64,000 nucleotides of DNA from Amycolatopsis benzoatilytica AK 16/65. Its GTDB lineage: Bacteria > Actinomycetota > Actinomycetes > Mycobacteriales > Pseudonocardiaceae. The stretch is from contig NZ_KB912942.1 of assembly GCF_000383915.1 (NCBI RefSeq), forward strand, positions 1,124,506 to 1,188,505, given 5' to 3'. Under the pieces are notes generated by a model, which had not been told where the DNA came from, searched no databases, and worked only from the letters and a program-made list of their open reading frames with translations. How positions within the stretch are numbered: position 1 is the first letter of the stretch; each line of letters starts with the position of its first letter. This document shows, one piece after another, positions 51,389-58,388 of the stretch. The position numbers were made by a program, and so were the translations under genes.

Positions 51389-52798
51389 ACCGCCAACTGC
51401 CCGACTGGGCAAAACAAGCCACGCCGCTCATCGACCCCCAAACCCTCGCCAAAATGCTCGAAGCCATCGAACAGATCCGAGATCACTTCAGCGGCGACCC
51501 GTCGGGCCCGCCCACCCGTGAAACCCCGGACGGCGAGAACGCCAGCGAGAGGGCCAGCCAGCTGGGCGCAATGGACCCGTCCGAGCGGGCGCGCTGGATG
51601 GATGTCCTGTCCGGGCTGCCGGGGCTCAGCGACTACGAGCAGGGTGCGGAAATCGAACGCCGCATGGTCGCCGGGGAACTCCGGGAGTTGGACGGCATCT
51701 GGTACGAGCGGGTCGAGCTGGAGCCCGCCAGCGAGCGGCCGAACGCGAGCCAGGAAACCGTGGCTGAGTCGCTCGCGGCAGCGGACGAGTGGCTCAACCG
51801 CGAAGCGTCGCGGCAGTGCGATCAGGTGGTGCTCGCGCTCGGTCCGCTCTACAACGACTGCCACCGCTCATGGTCGGCGGCGTCTCTCGCAGGAAAGGCG
51901 GCCGAGGACATCACGAGCGGCACGAAGCGGAACACCTCGATGGACGCCGCAACCTTGGGTGCAATGGCCCGGATCATCGTGCAGGCCGGGAAAGACAGCC
52001 ACCGCGCCGAGACCGCTGAGGCGCAACTCGAAGAGTGGACGCTGGCGGAGAACGACCAGGCTCGACGCGTCGTCGCTGCCGAGCGCGAGCGTTCCGCGGC
52101 CCTGTCGAAGCTCGACCACATCCGGGACCTTGGCCGCCGGTTTCCATGCGTTCATGCTCAGCCTTGGCCGCTGCAACCCGGACGAGGTGCGCACCCGTGC
52201 GGTGAAGGCGTTGGACGGCATCCGGAATGTGTTCGAGGACCGCGCGGGACGCGGCGAACCATCGGCGGCGGCGAAGCTCGACCAGGTGCGCGAGGTGATC
52301 CTCGACTTCGGTCAGCTGGAGAACAAGCTGCAGCCGATCGAGGTCATCGAGAAGATCGATGCGATCGTCGAGCCCGTCACGGACCGCGAGGAACCGGCGC
52401 AGGACATGTGCGGCGAGCCGCTGCCGTCCGACGACACGGCCCGCTGCCAGAACCCGACCGGCCACACTGGACCGCATTGGACGCACGGCTGCGGCCACGG
52501 ATCAACCTCATGGCGCGCCAGCGAGGAACCGGCCGGCGAGACGAACTCCCAGCGAACTCCCAGTTCGCCCCAGACTGGGAGTCCAGCCCCGCGCACGCTG
52601 CTCGGCTGGACCGTGCCCGACCACATCGAGATCGCCGGTGCTGGCGAACTGATCGAACTGTGGTGCACCTACCACAAGCTCAGCGTCTCCGGCGGCTGGA
52701 CGAACCGGGAATCGGCGGCACCAATCCAGTACTTCCTCCGCAACCACGCCCACGGACAGCCCGTCGAGCGCCAGGCGCAGGAGGCCGACCGTGGCTGA
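51385..52798 (+). pseudogene. Phage gene split by an apparent +1 frameshift
   Basis: From ATG 51385 the reading frame codes for a normal-looking helical protein (MNRQLPDWAKQATPLIDP to RERSAALSKLDHIRDL). It becomes implausible after about 52131. From there the next frame (starting at 52133) continues naturally: AAGFHAFMLSLGRCNPDEVRTRAVKALDGIRNVF, then a zinc-like segment (MCGEPLPSDDTARCQNPTGH, GCGHG), ending at 52798. Removing one T from GACCTTGGCC at 52126-52135 restores a single frame of about 470 codons. Mutation, sequencing error or programmed shift are all possible. No family recognised. Confidence 0.7.
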
Positions 52799-53105
52799 CC
52801 ACGAGTTCACACCTGACCAGATCGAGCACGGCATCGCCTGCGCGGTGAGGGAACGCAACCTCGATGTCATCCCCGGCCTCGTCCAGCTGCTCGCCGTCCA
52901 AGACCCGGCACGGGCACAGACGGTGCTCGACGCGCTCCGCGGCAAGGCAACGATCACCGTCGACCTCGCAGCGTCCCGCGAAGACCCCGCCGTCACCCCG
53001 CCCGACCGGTCCGGCCGCTGGGTCGGTGATCGGCTCGTCCCGTTCGGCCCCCACGACCTCGACGGCTGGCAACCCACCTACCCCGAGGTGGTTGCTGGTG
53101 ACTGA
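52791..53105 (+). CDS. Small phage protein, unknown function
   Basis: 104-residue protein. The N-terminal half is helical (TPDQIEHGIACAVRERNLDVIPGLVQLLAVQDPARAQTVLDAL), followed by a short extended end (GRWVGDRLVPFGPHDLDGWQP). The GTG overlaps the preceding gene by 8 bases, and the RusA-like gene overlaps its end. Similar short proteins that count repeats of helical pairs are common in actinophages, but no name applies. Confidence 0.72.
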   Translation: MADHEFTPDQIEHGIACAVRERNLDVIPGLVQLLAVQDPARAQTVLDALRGKATITVDLAASREDPAVTPPDRSGRWVGDRLVPFGPHDLDGWQPTYPEVVAGD

Positions 53106-53475
53106 CCCCGTCGAAATCGACGTGCCGCTGCACAAAGGGAAAGCGCCGCTGACGATGAACCAGCGGCTGCACTGGCGGGAAGTGGCACGACGCAAGCAAG
53201 TCGTCCGCGAAGCCGTCGGCTGGGAGGCAAGAAAACTCAAACTCGGCCGCCACAACCACATCAGCGTGCAACTGCACTACGCCACCGGCGACAACCGCGG
53301 CCGCGACGAAGACAACCTCGTCGCCACCCAGAAACCGGCCGTCGACGGGCTCGTCGACGCGAAGCTCATCCCGAAAGACACCCCCGAGCACCTGACCTGG
53401 TGGGCGCCCGCCATCCACAACGGACCCGGGAAACGGCGGCTCTGGCTCACCATCAAAATCACCGAGGAACCGTGA
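53098..53475 (+). CDS. RusA-like Holliday-junction resolvase
   Basis: 125-residue protein of the RusA type, which cuts Holliday junctions in phage recombination and packaging. The conserved core is NQRLHWREVARRKQVVREAVGWEA, then the acidic metal site RGRDEDNLVATQKPAVDGLVDAKLIPKDTPEHL (about 60-93), where the Asp residues take the RusA D-D-D pattern. GTG 53098 begins MTDPVEIDVPLHKGKAPL. It overlaps the gene before it by 8 bases and the gene after it by 4. Confidence 0.82.
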   Translation: MTDPVEIDVPLHKGKAPLTMNQRLHWREVARRKQVVREAVGWEARKLKLGRHNHISVQLHYATGDNRGRDEDNLVATQKPAVDGLVDAKLIPKDTPEHLTWWAPAIHNGPGKRRLWLTIKITEEP

Positions 53476-53633
53476 GCGACGAATACGAGACCTGCACCGT
53501 GTGCAACGGGCAAGGGAAGCTCCCCACCCCGAAACGGGGACGGCCGTCACCGTGCACCAGCTGCTTCGGCACCGGCCAGAAACGCAAACCGAAACCGCCG
53601 GCACCGCCGAAACAAGAGGACGACGATGACTGA
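53472..53633 (+). CDS. Small DnaJ-type zinc-finger protein
   Basis: 53-residue protein with two CxxCxGxG motifs, CTVCNGQGK and CTSCFGTGQK, separated by a basic segment, exactly as in one zinc module of the DnaJ cysteine-rich domain. There is no J domain. The tail is KPKPPAPPKQEDDDD. GTG overlaps the previous stop; the next ATG begins inside its last codons. Probably a structural zinc adaptor. Confidence 0.76.
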   Translation: MSDEYETCTVCNGQGKLPTPKRGRPSPCTSCFGTGQKRKPKPPAPPKQEDDDD

Positions 53634-53883
53634 CCCGCGCGAACTCATCGACACCTACGCCAGTGAGACCGACTTCTATCGCGGCGATCTGCTCGACGAT
53701 CGGGAGCACGAAGCCCCGAAAGCGTTCGCCGCGCTGCGCGCCGTGCTCGACCTCCACAAGCCGATCGAGATCGAGCACGGATGGGACCAGACGGTCGACA
53801 TCAAGTGCAACGACTGCTGCGACTTGTATCCGTGCCAGACCGTCCAGGCAATCACGACCGCGTTGGGGGCCACCGATGGCTGA
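53626..53883 (+). CDS. Small phage protein with clustered cysteines
   Basis: 85-residue acidic protein ending in DIKCNDCCDLYPCQTVQAITTALG, with four Cys in a short stretch that could bind metal. Overlaps the previous gene by 8 bases and the next by 8. The phrase RAVLDLHKP followed by such a Cys cluster is common in small actinophage proteins; no function known. Confidence 0.72.
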   Translation: MTDPRELIDTYASETDFYRGDLLDDREHEAPKAFAALRAVLDLHKPIEIEHGWDQTVDIKCNDCCDLYPCQTVQAITTALGATDG

Positions 53884-53974
53884 CCCGGATGACCCGCACA
53901 CCGACGAGGAAATCCTCGAAGCCCTCAACGACCTGATCGACGAGAAAGACCCGCCACCGAGGAGGAAGCAATGA
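53876..53974 (+). CDS. Very short acidic phage protein
   Basis: 32-residue frame (MADPDDPHTDEEILEALNDL...RRKQ), acidic helix with a basic end. It is supported only by overlaps on both sides (8 bases with the gene before, 4 with the gene after) and sensible codon bias. Function unknown. Confidence 0.55.
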   Translation: MADPDDPHTDEEILEALNDLIDEKDPPPRRKQ

Positions 53975-54438
53975 GCAGGCCACTGTGCGACAAGATCGAA
54001 GACGACGGCACGCGCTGCACCTCGTGGGCGATCGTCGGCTACGACCAGTGCGTCGCCCACTGGCAGCCCGGCATCGGCCCGAAACGACTGCACGCACCCG
54101 CCTACACCGGGCCGTACCAAGAGGGACGCTTCAAGCTTGAGCAGCCCGTCGACGACGAGCCCGAGCCGGTCGCCGCATCCACGCCGGAATCAACGCCAGA
54201 GCCCGAAAGCGTTGAAACCCCGGCAGAAAATGAACGCCCGGTTGAAGATCCGGAACCGGATCTGCCGGACATCATCGCGCGGCTGCTCACCGGAGGGGAT
54301 ACGGCCAGACTCGACGCCGAGTGGGACAGGATCCGCGAGCACGCCCTCACCAAGATCGACAAGGTCGCCGTCGAGCCCACACCGAAGCCGCCGTTCCACC
54401 GTCGCCTGTGGAACGCACTCATCCGGAGGGCAGCTTGA
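53971..54438 (+). CDS. Phage protein with N-terminal CCCH-type zinc motif
   Basis: 155-residue protein. MSRPLCDKIEDDGTRCTSWA and VGYDQCVAHWQPG give a C-x9-C-x9-C-x2-H pattern in the first 32 residues, also found in small-terminase-like and other phage proteins. An acidic Pro/Glu-rich linker (about 55-100) and a basic C-terminal helix (PPFHRRLWNALIRRAA) follow. It overlaps the next gene's TTG. Confidence 0.74.
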   Translation: MSRPLCDKIEDDGTRCTSWAIVGYDQCVAHWQPGIGPKRLHAPAYTGPYQEGRFKLEQPVDDEPEPVAASTPESTPEPESVETPAENERPVEDPEPDLPDIIARLLTGGDTARLDAEWDRIREHALTKIDKVAVEPTPKPPFHRRLWNALIRRAA

Positions 54439-55310
54439 ACCAGCCCCGCGCCTGTGTGCTCCCCGTCCACACCCGCGACGGCGACCGGCCCTGCCCGCGC
54501 CGCGCCGCACCCGGCACCCTCGTCTGCCCGCCATGCAGCGAAAACCTCCGCGGCGTCCTGTCCCGGCTCGCGCTCACCTACCGCGCCGTCACCGAGCTCG
54601 ACGAGCTCATCCCCGGCGGCCGCGGCGGCGACGGTGCCCGCCGGGTACCCGGTCCGCGGTCGCCGGCGGTCGACGCGATCCTCGCCCACACGGATCCGCG
54701 CAGCCGGGACGACAGCGCGCTCGCGGTGGTCGAGTCGTGGGCACGGTGGGTGCGCGCCGAACGGTCGATCGACGTGGCCCCGGCGCAGATGCTCGCGACC
54801 GTCCCGGCCGGGCGCATCACCATGACGCGTGAGCTGGACACGCTGCGGTTCAACTGGGACTGGATCATGGCCAGCCCGGAGGTGCCGTGGTTCGCCGAGG
54901 CGATGCGGTCGGTGACGCAGGCTCTGCGGCAAGTCCGCGGCGAACTCGACCGGGTCACGCGTGTCGGGAAGTGCCCGACGATCGTGGTGGCGGGGGAGGC
55001 GCTCGGGATCCCGATCGACCTCGCGTGCGGTGCGTCGCTGCGGGTCCGGCCCGGCGCGACCAAGATCGTTTGCCGGAACTGCGGCACCGAATGGACCCGC
55101 GACCGCTGGCACGAGCTCGGCGACGCCCGCGCCGACTACGGCACCCTCGCCGCCCAGTTCAACGTCCCGGTCGGCACGCTCCGCAGGTGGGCGAGCGAGG
55201 ACGGCTGGGACAAGACCGGCACCCGCGGTCGGCCGTTGCTGCTGCGCGCCGAGGTGTTCGCAAGCTACGTCAAGCGGCGTGGTGACCTCACCTTCGACCA
55301 GGCAGGATGA
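54435..55310 (+). CDS. Phage DNA-binding protein with zinc fingers and C-terminal HTH
   Basis: 291-residue protein. Cys/His residues lie near the start (PRACVLPVHTRDGDRPCPRR, LVCPPCSENL). A helical middle follows, then a second zinc pair (IVCRNCGTEWTRDRWHELG) and a C-terminal helix-turn-helix (YGTLAAQFNVPVGTLRRWASEDGW, about 235-258) that resembles a MerR-like or resolvase-like fold. GGAGGG 4 bases before TTG 54435 supports this unusual start, which overlaps the previous stop. Probably a regulator of late functions or a DNA-packaging factor; unproven. Confidence 0.8.
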   Translation: MNQPRACVLPVHTRDGDRPCPRRAAPGTLVCPPCSENLRGVLSRLALTYRAVTELDELIPGGRGGDGARRVPGPRSPAVDAILAHTDPRSRDDSALAVVESWARWVRAERSIDVAPAQMLATVPAGRITMTRELDTLRFNWDWIMASPEVPWFAEAMRSVTQALRQVRGELDRVTRVGKCPTIVVAGEALGIPIDLACGASLRVRPGATKIVCRNCGTEWTRDRWHELGDARADYGTLAAQFNVPVGTLRRWASEDGWDKTGTRGRPLLLRAEVFASYVKRRGDLTFDQAG

Positions 55311-55747
55311 CAGCCATGACAGACCAGGTGTTCATCGTGCTGCGCACCCTCGGCGACGTGCCGGAGCCTGTCGGCGCGTGGTTCGACCATGCCGAGGCTG
55401 CGCGGATCGCGCGTGACCTCGGTGCCGGCCATTTCGTCGCGCCGGTTCCGATGGTTCCGCCCGGCGTGGGGTTGGTGGCGCAGGTGTTCCGGTGCCGTGC
55501 GGTGGTGCGGGACGGCGAGGTGAGCGTGCCGGAGGATCCGGCGCCGCTGAAGGGCGCTGCGCGGCTGGTGCTGGGCTCTGCGGACATGCCCGGAGAGCGG
55601 GTGGTGGTCGACGAGCAGGCGGCGGCGCTGGAGGCCGCGGTGCATGGTCGTCCGGTGTTTTTCGTCGAGGCGTTCGCGGTGACCGGGGATCGGGCGCGTG
55701 AGCTGGCGGTGGAGCGTGCGGAAGCGTTGGCACGCGGCGACTCCTGA
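55307..55747 (+). CDS. Phage protein of unknown function
   Basis: 146-residue protein with mixed strands and helices (QVFIVLRTLGDVPEPVGAWFDHAEAARIARDLG, FVAPVPMVPPGVGLVAQVFRC, RPVFFVEAFAVTGDRARELAVERAE). No domain recognised. ATG overlaps the previous stop. It appears to be the last gene of the long rightward operon; a gap with its own promoter follows. Confidence 0.74.
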   Translation: MTAMTDQVFIVLRTLGDVPEPVGAWFDHAEAARIARDLGAGHFVAPVPMVPPGVGLVAQVFRCRAVVRDGEVSVPEDPAPLKGAARLVLGSADMPGERVVVDEQAAALEAAVHGRPVFFVEAFAVTGDRARELAVERAEALARGDS

Positions 55748-55762
55748 AAAAAGTCCCCCGAG

Positions 55763-55806
55763 TTCCCACTATCCCCTTGCGATAGTGGGAAGTGAGGGTG
55801 CATAAT
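55763..55806 (+). promoter_or_regulatory. Promoter with overlapping inverted repeat
   Basis: TTCCCACTAT (55763-55772) and ATAGTGGGAA (55782-55791) are a perfect 10-base inverted repeat with a 9-base gap. The -35-like TTGCGA (55777-55782) lies inside it, and CATAAT (55801-55806) follows at an 18-base spacing. A repressor bound to the repeat would cover the promoter of the gene at 55887. Confidence 0.6.
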
Positions 55807-55886
55807 TAAGGAGTCCCGAACGGGACCCCCGGAACCGGGCGCTAGCACCGCCCCCGGGGAAAACTACAGAGAGGAAGGAACTCCGG

Positions 55887-56264
55887 ATGGACGACAAGTT
55901 CGCCGATGACCGGTTCTACGGGGTCCGCTACCACGAAAGTGCTGGCGAGGACCTGTACCGCGTCGCTGGACGGATCTTGAGTGACCTCAAGGTCGACCAG
56001 CACGAAGGCCGGATGCCCTCGACCGTGATCCTCGTGATCGCAGTCTCCGGGCAAACCATCACCGTCCAAGCCCACGTGCAGGACAACGCCGAGTTCGAGC
56101 AGTGGACAGCGGAAACCATCCGCGCACGCGCGACGACGGTGTCTGACCGGTACAACTGGCGAGGCGTGAACAACCGGGCCGACACGCGGTTCAAGTTCGG
56201 CTGCAGCGTCCGCGTCGTCCGAGGACGACTCGACGCCAAGCACCTCGGATCGATCATCGGATGA
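55887..56264 (+). CDS. Phage protein of unknown function
   Basis: 125-residue protein, strand-rich and amphipathic (VRYHESAGEDLYRVAGRILSDLKVD, STVILVIAVSGQTITVQAHVQD, RFKFGCSVRVVRG). No family recognised. Leader 55807-55886 carries GC-rich hairpin sequence with CTAGCACCGCCCCCGGGG, and AGAGAGGAAGG precedes the ATG. A hairpin follows the stop, so this is a single-gene transcript with its own promoter. Confidence 0.76.
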   Translation: MDDKFADDRFYGVRYHESAGEDLYRVAGRILSDLKVDQHEGRMPSTVILVIAVSGQTITVQAHVQDNAEFEQWTAETIRARATTVSDRYNWRGVNNRADTRFKFGCSVRVVRGRLDAKHLGSIIG

Positions 56265-56269
56265 ACAAC

Positions 56270-56299
56270 CCCGGGGGCGGCGACACCGCCGCCCCCGGG
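56270..56299 (+). terminator. GC-rich hairpin terminator
   Basis: Stem CCCGGGGGCGGCG (56270-56282) pairs with 56287-56299 over 13 bases, with a 4-base loop, 5 bases after the stop at 56264. Confidence 0.8.
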
Positions 56300-56328
56300 C
56301 GTCCCGCCGGAACCCCCTCGGCGTAGAA

Positions 56329-56361
56329 GGGCCCCGACGCTCTAGCACAGCGCCGGGGCCC
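56329..56361 (+). repeat. Leader hairpin with CTAGCAC motif
   Basis: GGGCCCCG (about 56329-56336) and CGGGGCCC flank ACGCTCTAGCACAGCGC. Together with AGAGAAGAACTCC downstream it parallels the leader of the gene at 55887 (CTAGCACCGCC, then AGAGAGGAAGGAACTCC). The two 5' leaders look like copies of one element. Confidence 0.6.
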
Positions 56362-56400
56362 CGAGAGAAGAACTCCACCGACCAGGATAGACGAGGAACC

Positions 56401-56757
56401 ATGCCGCGCAAACCCACACCACCCCCGCCCGAACTCGACGACGTCCGCGCCGTCGCGGACCTGCTCGCCCTCGCCGAGCAGCTCGTCGAGACGCTGCGCG
56501 AGGAACGCAACCATCGCATCGCCATCGCTAAGCTCGCCGGCGCGACCGGCGACCAGCTCGCCGAAGCCGCCCAGATGACCCGCCGCAACGCCACCACAGC
56601 GGCCGCGGACGGCGGTTTGGGCGAGCCCGGGTGGGTCGACGACCCCGACGCGTACCGGGCCGCGATCCTCCGGCGCCTGGAGGGGCGCGACGCCGACTCT
56701 CGGCAGCGGCGCGACGCGATCATGCGGCGGCTGCGCGACGCCGCTGCCGACAAATGA
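56401..56757 (+). CDS. Small HTH-like phage protein
   Basis: 118-residue helical protein. LLALAEQLVETLREERNHRIAIAKLAGATGDQLAEAAQMTRRNATTAAADGG (about 20-71) contains a helix-turn-helix-like unit. The C-terminal helices are basic (RQRRDAIMRRLRDAAADK). It has its own leader with a hairpin and GAGGAA before the ATG, and ends at a bidirectional terminator. Possibly a regulator of neighbouring genes. Confidence 0.74.
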   Translation: MPRKPTPPPPELDDVRAVADLLALAEQLVETLREERNHRIAIAKLAGATGDQLAEAAQMTRRNATTAAADGGLGEPGWVDDPDAYRAAILRRLEGRDADSRQRRDAIMRRLRDAAADK

Positions 56758-56793
56758 CCCTGCGGATGCGAAGCCGGGTGGGAAGAATGACGA

Positions 56794-56824
56794 CTTGGCC
56801 CCGCTCGTACTGAGCGGGGCCAAG
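56794..56824. terminator. Bidirectional terminator between convergent genes
   Basis: Perfect 13-base stem CTTGGCCCCGCTC (56794-56806) with GAGCGGGGCCAAG (56812-56824) and a 5-base loop, between the rightward gene ending at 56757 and the leftward gene ending at 56826. Confidence 0.88.
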
Positions 56825-56825
56825 A

Positions 56826-57089
56826 TCAACGCTCGGCGGTGCGCAGCAGCTCACCCAGCTCCGCGCCGTCCGGCAGCGGCACCTCCCGCGCCCGGGCGAG
56901 CATCGCGTCACCGCCCGGTGTAGTCGGGTCGTCGAGGTACGGCTCGCACACGGCGAACAGCGGTTCGCCGAACGCGCGCTGGTCGACCTGCCACCGGCCG
57001 TCCACGAAGATCACCGGGACTTCGATGCTGGTTTCCGGAGTCGGTCCGTTCAAGATCATCACATCCTTGGGAGCCATCGTCAGGCCGGT
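56826..57089 (-). CDS. Leftward cassette gene 3, unknown function
   Basis: About 87 residues from GTG 57089 (ATG 57077 is an alternative; longer in-frame versions look non-coding). Strands and short helices: PKDVMILNGPTPETSIEVPVIFVDGRWQVDQRAFGEPLFAVCEPYL, ending in LPDGAELGELLRTAER. No family recognised. It is the last of three leftward genes in a prophage where almost everything else points right, and ends at the bidirectional terminator. Confidence 0.62.
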   Translation of the reverse strand, partial: TGLTMAPKDVMILNGPTPETSIEVPVIFVDGRWQVDQRAFGEPLFAVCEPYLDDPTTPGGDAMLARAREVPLPDGAELGELLRTAER

Positions 57090-57148
57090 CACGATCCCGG
57101 CGACACCGCGCGGAGGACGGGCGCGGTGTTTCGGCTCAGCAGTAGAGG

Positions 57149-57469
57149 TCAGGCATCGACCCCGCGGCGGCGCAACTCGTCGACCACGAGCTGCCGGTTC
57201 ATCCGGGCGCGTGCGGGTCGGATGCCGCACACCGCGGCAACTTCCTCGAAGTCCGGCAGCATGTCCTGCAAGTCGTCGGTGATCATCGAGCGGGCGATGT
57301 TCTCACGGCCCGCGCGGGTGTGCAGTTCATCGACGATGGCCACCAGGCGGGCGCTCAGGCGGTCGCCGTGCACGCCGTCGTAGTCGGCCAGCCGGAGGGC
57401 GAGGTCTTCGTAGGCCCGGTTCAGTGCGGCGACGGTGAGCGCCGGGAGGTCGTTGTTGGTGATCAGCAT
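57149..57469 (-). CDS. Leftward cassette gene 2, unknown function
   Basis: 106-residue helical protein (LTVAALNRAYEDLALRLADYDG, RLSARLVAIVDELHTRAGRENIARSMITDDLQDMLPDFEEVAAV, then CGIRPARARMNRQLVVDELRRRG). No family recognised. Separated by a hairpin from the gene before it. Could be a small regulator or an inhibitor; unknown. Confidence 0.74.
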   Translation of the reverse strand: MLITNNDLPALTVAALNRAYEDLALRLADYDGVHGDRLSARLVAIVDELHTRAGRENIARSMITDDLQDMLPDFEEVAAVCGIRPARARMNRQLVVDELRRRGVDA

Positions 57470-57512
57470 CGGCCGGTCTCCTGTCTGGTATGGATGGTGG
57501 GGGGGTGGGGGT

Positions 57513-57534
57513 GCCCCCGGCCGGAGCCGGGGGC
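57513..57534 (-). terminator. Hairpin between leftward cassette genes
   Basis: Stem GCCCCCGGC (57513-57521) with GCCGGGGGC (57526-57534), 4-base loop, 8 bases beyond the stop of the 57542 gene. It could partly terminate the leftward transcript and lower expression of the two genes beyond it. A G-rich run follows on the plus strand at 57497-57511. Confidence 0.65.
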
Positions 57535-57541
57535 GTTCCTG

Positions 57542-57730
57542 TCAGGCGCTGGGGTATTCGAGGCTGGCGTCGGTGTGGAGGACGTCCATCCAGTGCTGGT
57601 GGGCGGCGGCGGAGCGGTCCCGGATGTCCTGGTCCTGGCGGGGGTTGCGGGCGATGCGGAGGTCGGTGTCGGCGGTGCGTCCGATGGCGGCGGCGAAGTC
57701 TGCGGTGAGGGGGTAGGTGATCTCGTTCAT
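57542..57730 (-). CDS. Leftward cassette gene 1, small protein
   Basis: 62-residue protein (MNEITYPLTADFAAAIGRTA, then DRSAAAHQHWMDVLHTDASLEYPSA). GGAGGAC 5 bases before the ATG on this strand is a strong ribosome site, and a TATAGT box with TGTAGG upstream forms a likely promoter (57774-57792 region). It is opposite to the RHH gene, and the promoter spacer is filled by one arm of an inverted repeat. Function unknown. Confidence 0.74.
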   Translation of the reverse strand: MNEITYPLTADFAAAIGRTADTDLRIARNPRQDQDIRDRSAAAHQHWMDVLHTDASLEYPSA

Positions 57731-57772
57731 TTTGTCCTCCGGGGTTTCTCTCTCTTGCTGATGTAATAACTA

Positions 57773-57858
57773 TAGCACGGGTGCAATGGCACCTACAATA
57801 CATAAATCAAGATTCTTTTCGGGAACTCGGATTTGCGGGTGCCAGTGCACCCGTGCTA
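57773..57858. promoter_or_regulatory. Paired operators between divergent cassette genes
   Basis: TAGCACGGGTGCAATGGCAC (57773-57792) and GTGCCAGTGCACCCGTGCTA (57839-57858) are inverted copies matching 19 of 20 bases, 46 bases apart. The left copy covers the spacer of the leftward promoter (TGTAGG at 57797-57792, TATAGT at 57774-57769). The right copy lies just before the RHH gene. The AT-rich stretch between them could loop. Likely bound by the RHH protein or another repressor. Confidence 0.75.
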
Positions 57859-57868
57859 GCCTCAGGGC

Positions 57869-58081
57869 ATGCCCAACCAGCCAGCCACCTTCAACAAAAC
57901 CGTCCGCGTCGACGGAGACCTCTGGGACCGCGCCGGCCAGATCGCCACCGTGCAAGGCACCACCCGCGCAGGCGTGATCAACGCGTTCCTCCGCTGGTAC
58001 ACCGGCGACCCGACTGCGAAACTCCCCACCCCGGCCACCCGAGCCGGGACAGGCAACGACCCGCAGGGAGAACGATCTTGA
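57869..58081 (+). CDS. Ribbon-helix-helix DNA-binding protein
   Basis: 70-residue protein of the Arc/CopG type: a beta strand FNKTVRVDGDLWDRAGQIATVQGTTRAGVINAFLRWYTG gives the strand-helix-helix core (about 7-45), then a disordered tail. It lies 10 bases after a near-perfect operator arm, so autoregulation and control of the divergent 57542 gene is the simplest reading. The next gene overlaps its stop (TTGA). Confidence 0.8.
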   Translation: MPNQPATFNKTVRVDGDLWDRAGQIATVQGTTRAGVINAFLRWYTGDPTAKLPTPATRAGTGNDPQGERS

Positions 58082-58257
58082 ACGAAGCCAGTCCCGTCGA
58101 GGTCACGTGCGACCGCTGCCGCATGCCGTACGACAGCACCGACCCAGACAAGGTCCGCTACCACACCGAACCCGTCGACTGTGACTGTGGACGGTGCCGC
58201 GGCAAGCCCCAGTGCTACAGCTGCGGGGGAAGCTTCTGTTTCTGCCCCAGCCACTAG
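58078..58257 (+). CDS. Short cysteine-rich zinc protein
   Basis: 59-residue protein with nine cysteines in CxxC-like pairs (VTCDRCRMPY, VDCDCGRCRGKPQCYSCGGSFCFCPSH). It could bind two zinc ions. GGGAGA precedes TTG 58078, which overlaps the RHH stop. Function unknown. Confidence 0.7.
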   Translation: MNEASPVEVTCDRCRMPYDSTDPDKVRYHTEPVDCDCGRCRGKPQCYSCGGSFCFCPSH

Positions 58258-58284
58258 CGCGCCGCGCCGGAAACTGCCCCCTCG

Positions 58285-58313
58285 TTGACGCTGACCAGGG
58301 GCGAACGTATATT
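58285..58313 (+). promoter_or_regulatory. Strong promoter before the late genes
   Basis: TTGACG (58285-58290), a 17-base spacer and TATATT (58308-58313) form the best promoter match in the prophage. Transcription would begin near 58320 and meets an intrinsic terminator within about 45 bases. Confidence 0.78.
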
Positions 58314-58339
58314 CGATCACGTTGGAGCACTGTCTCCGG

Positions 58340-58368
58340 AGCCCGGACCACTGGTTCGGGCTTTTTTC
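58340..58368 (+). terminator. Intrinsic terminator directly downstream of the late promoter
   Basis: AGCCCGGACC (58340-58349) pairs with GGTTCGGGCT (58353-58362, one G-T pair) around a 3-base loop, followed by a run of T (58362-58367). It is one of the few T-tailed terminators in the window, and it lies between the promoter and the first late gene. Confidence 0.85.
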
Positions 58369-58388
58369 ATGCCCAGGGGAGGTGCGCC

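Noticed and set aside
56329..56361. tRNA-like fold in the leader before 56401
   Set aside because: The hairpin is a simple stem without T-arm, anticodon arm or CCA context.
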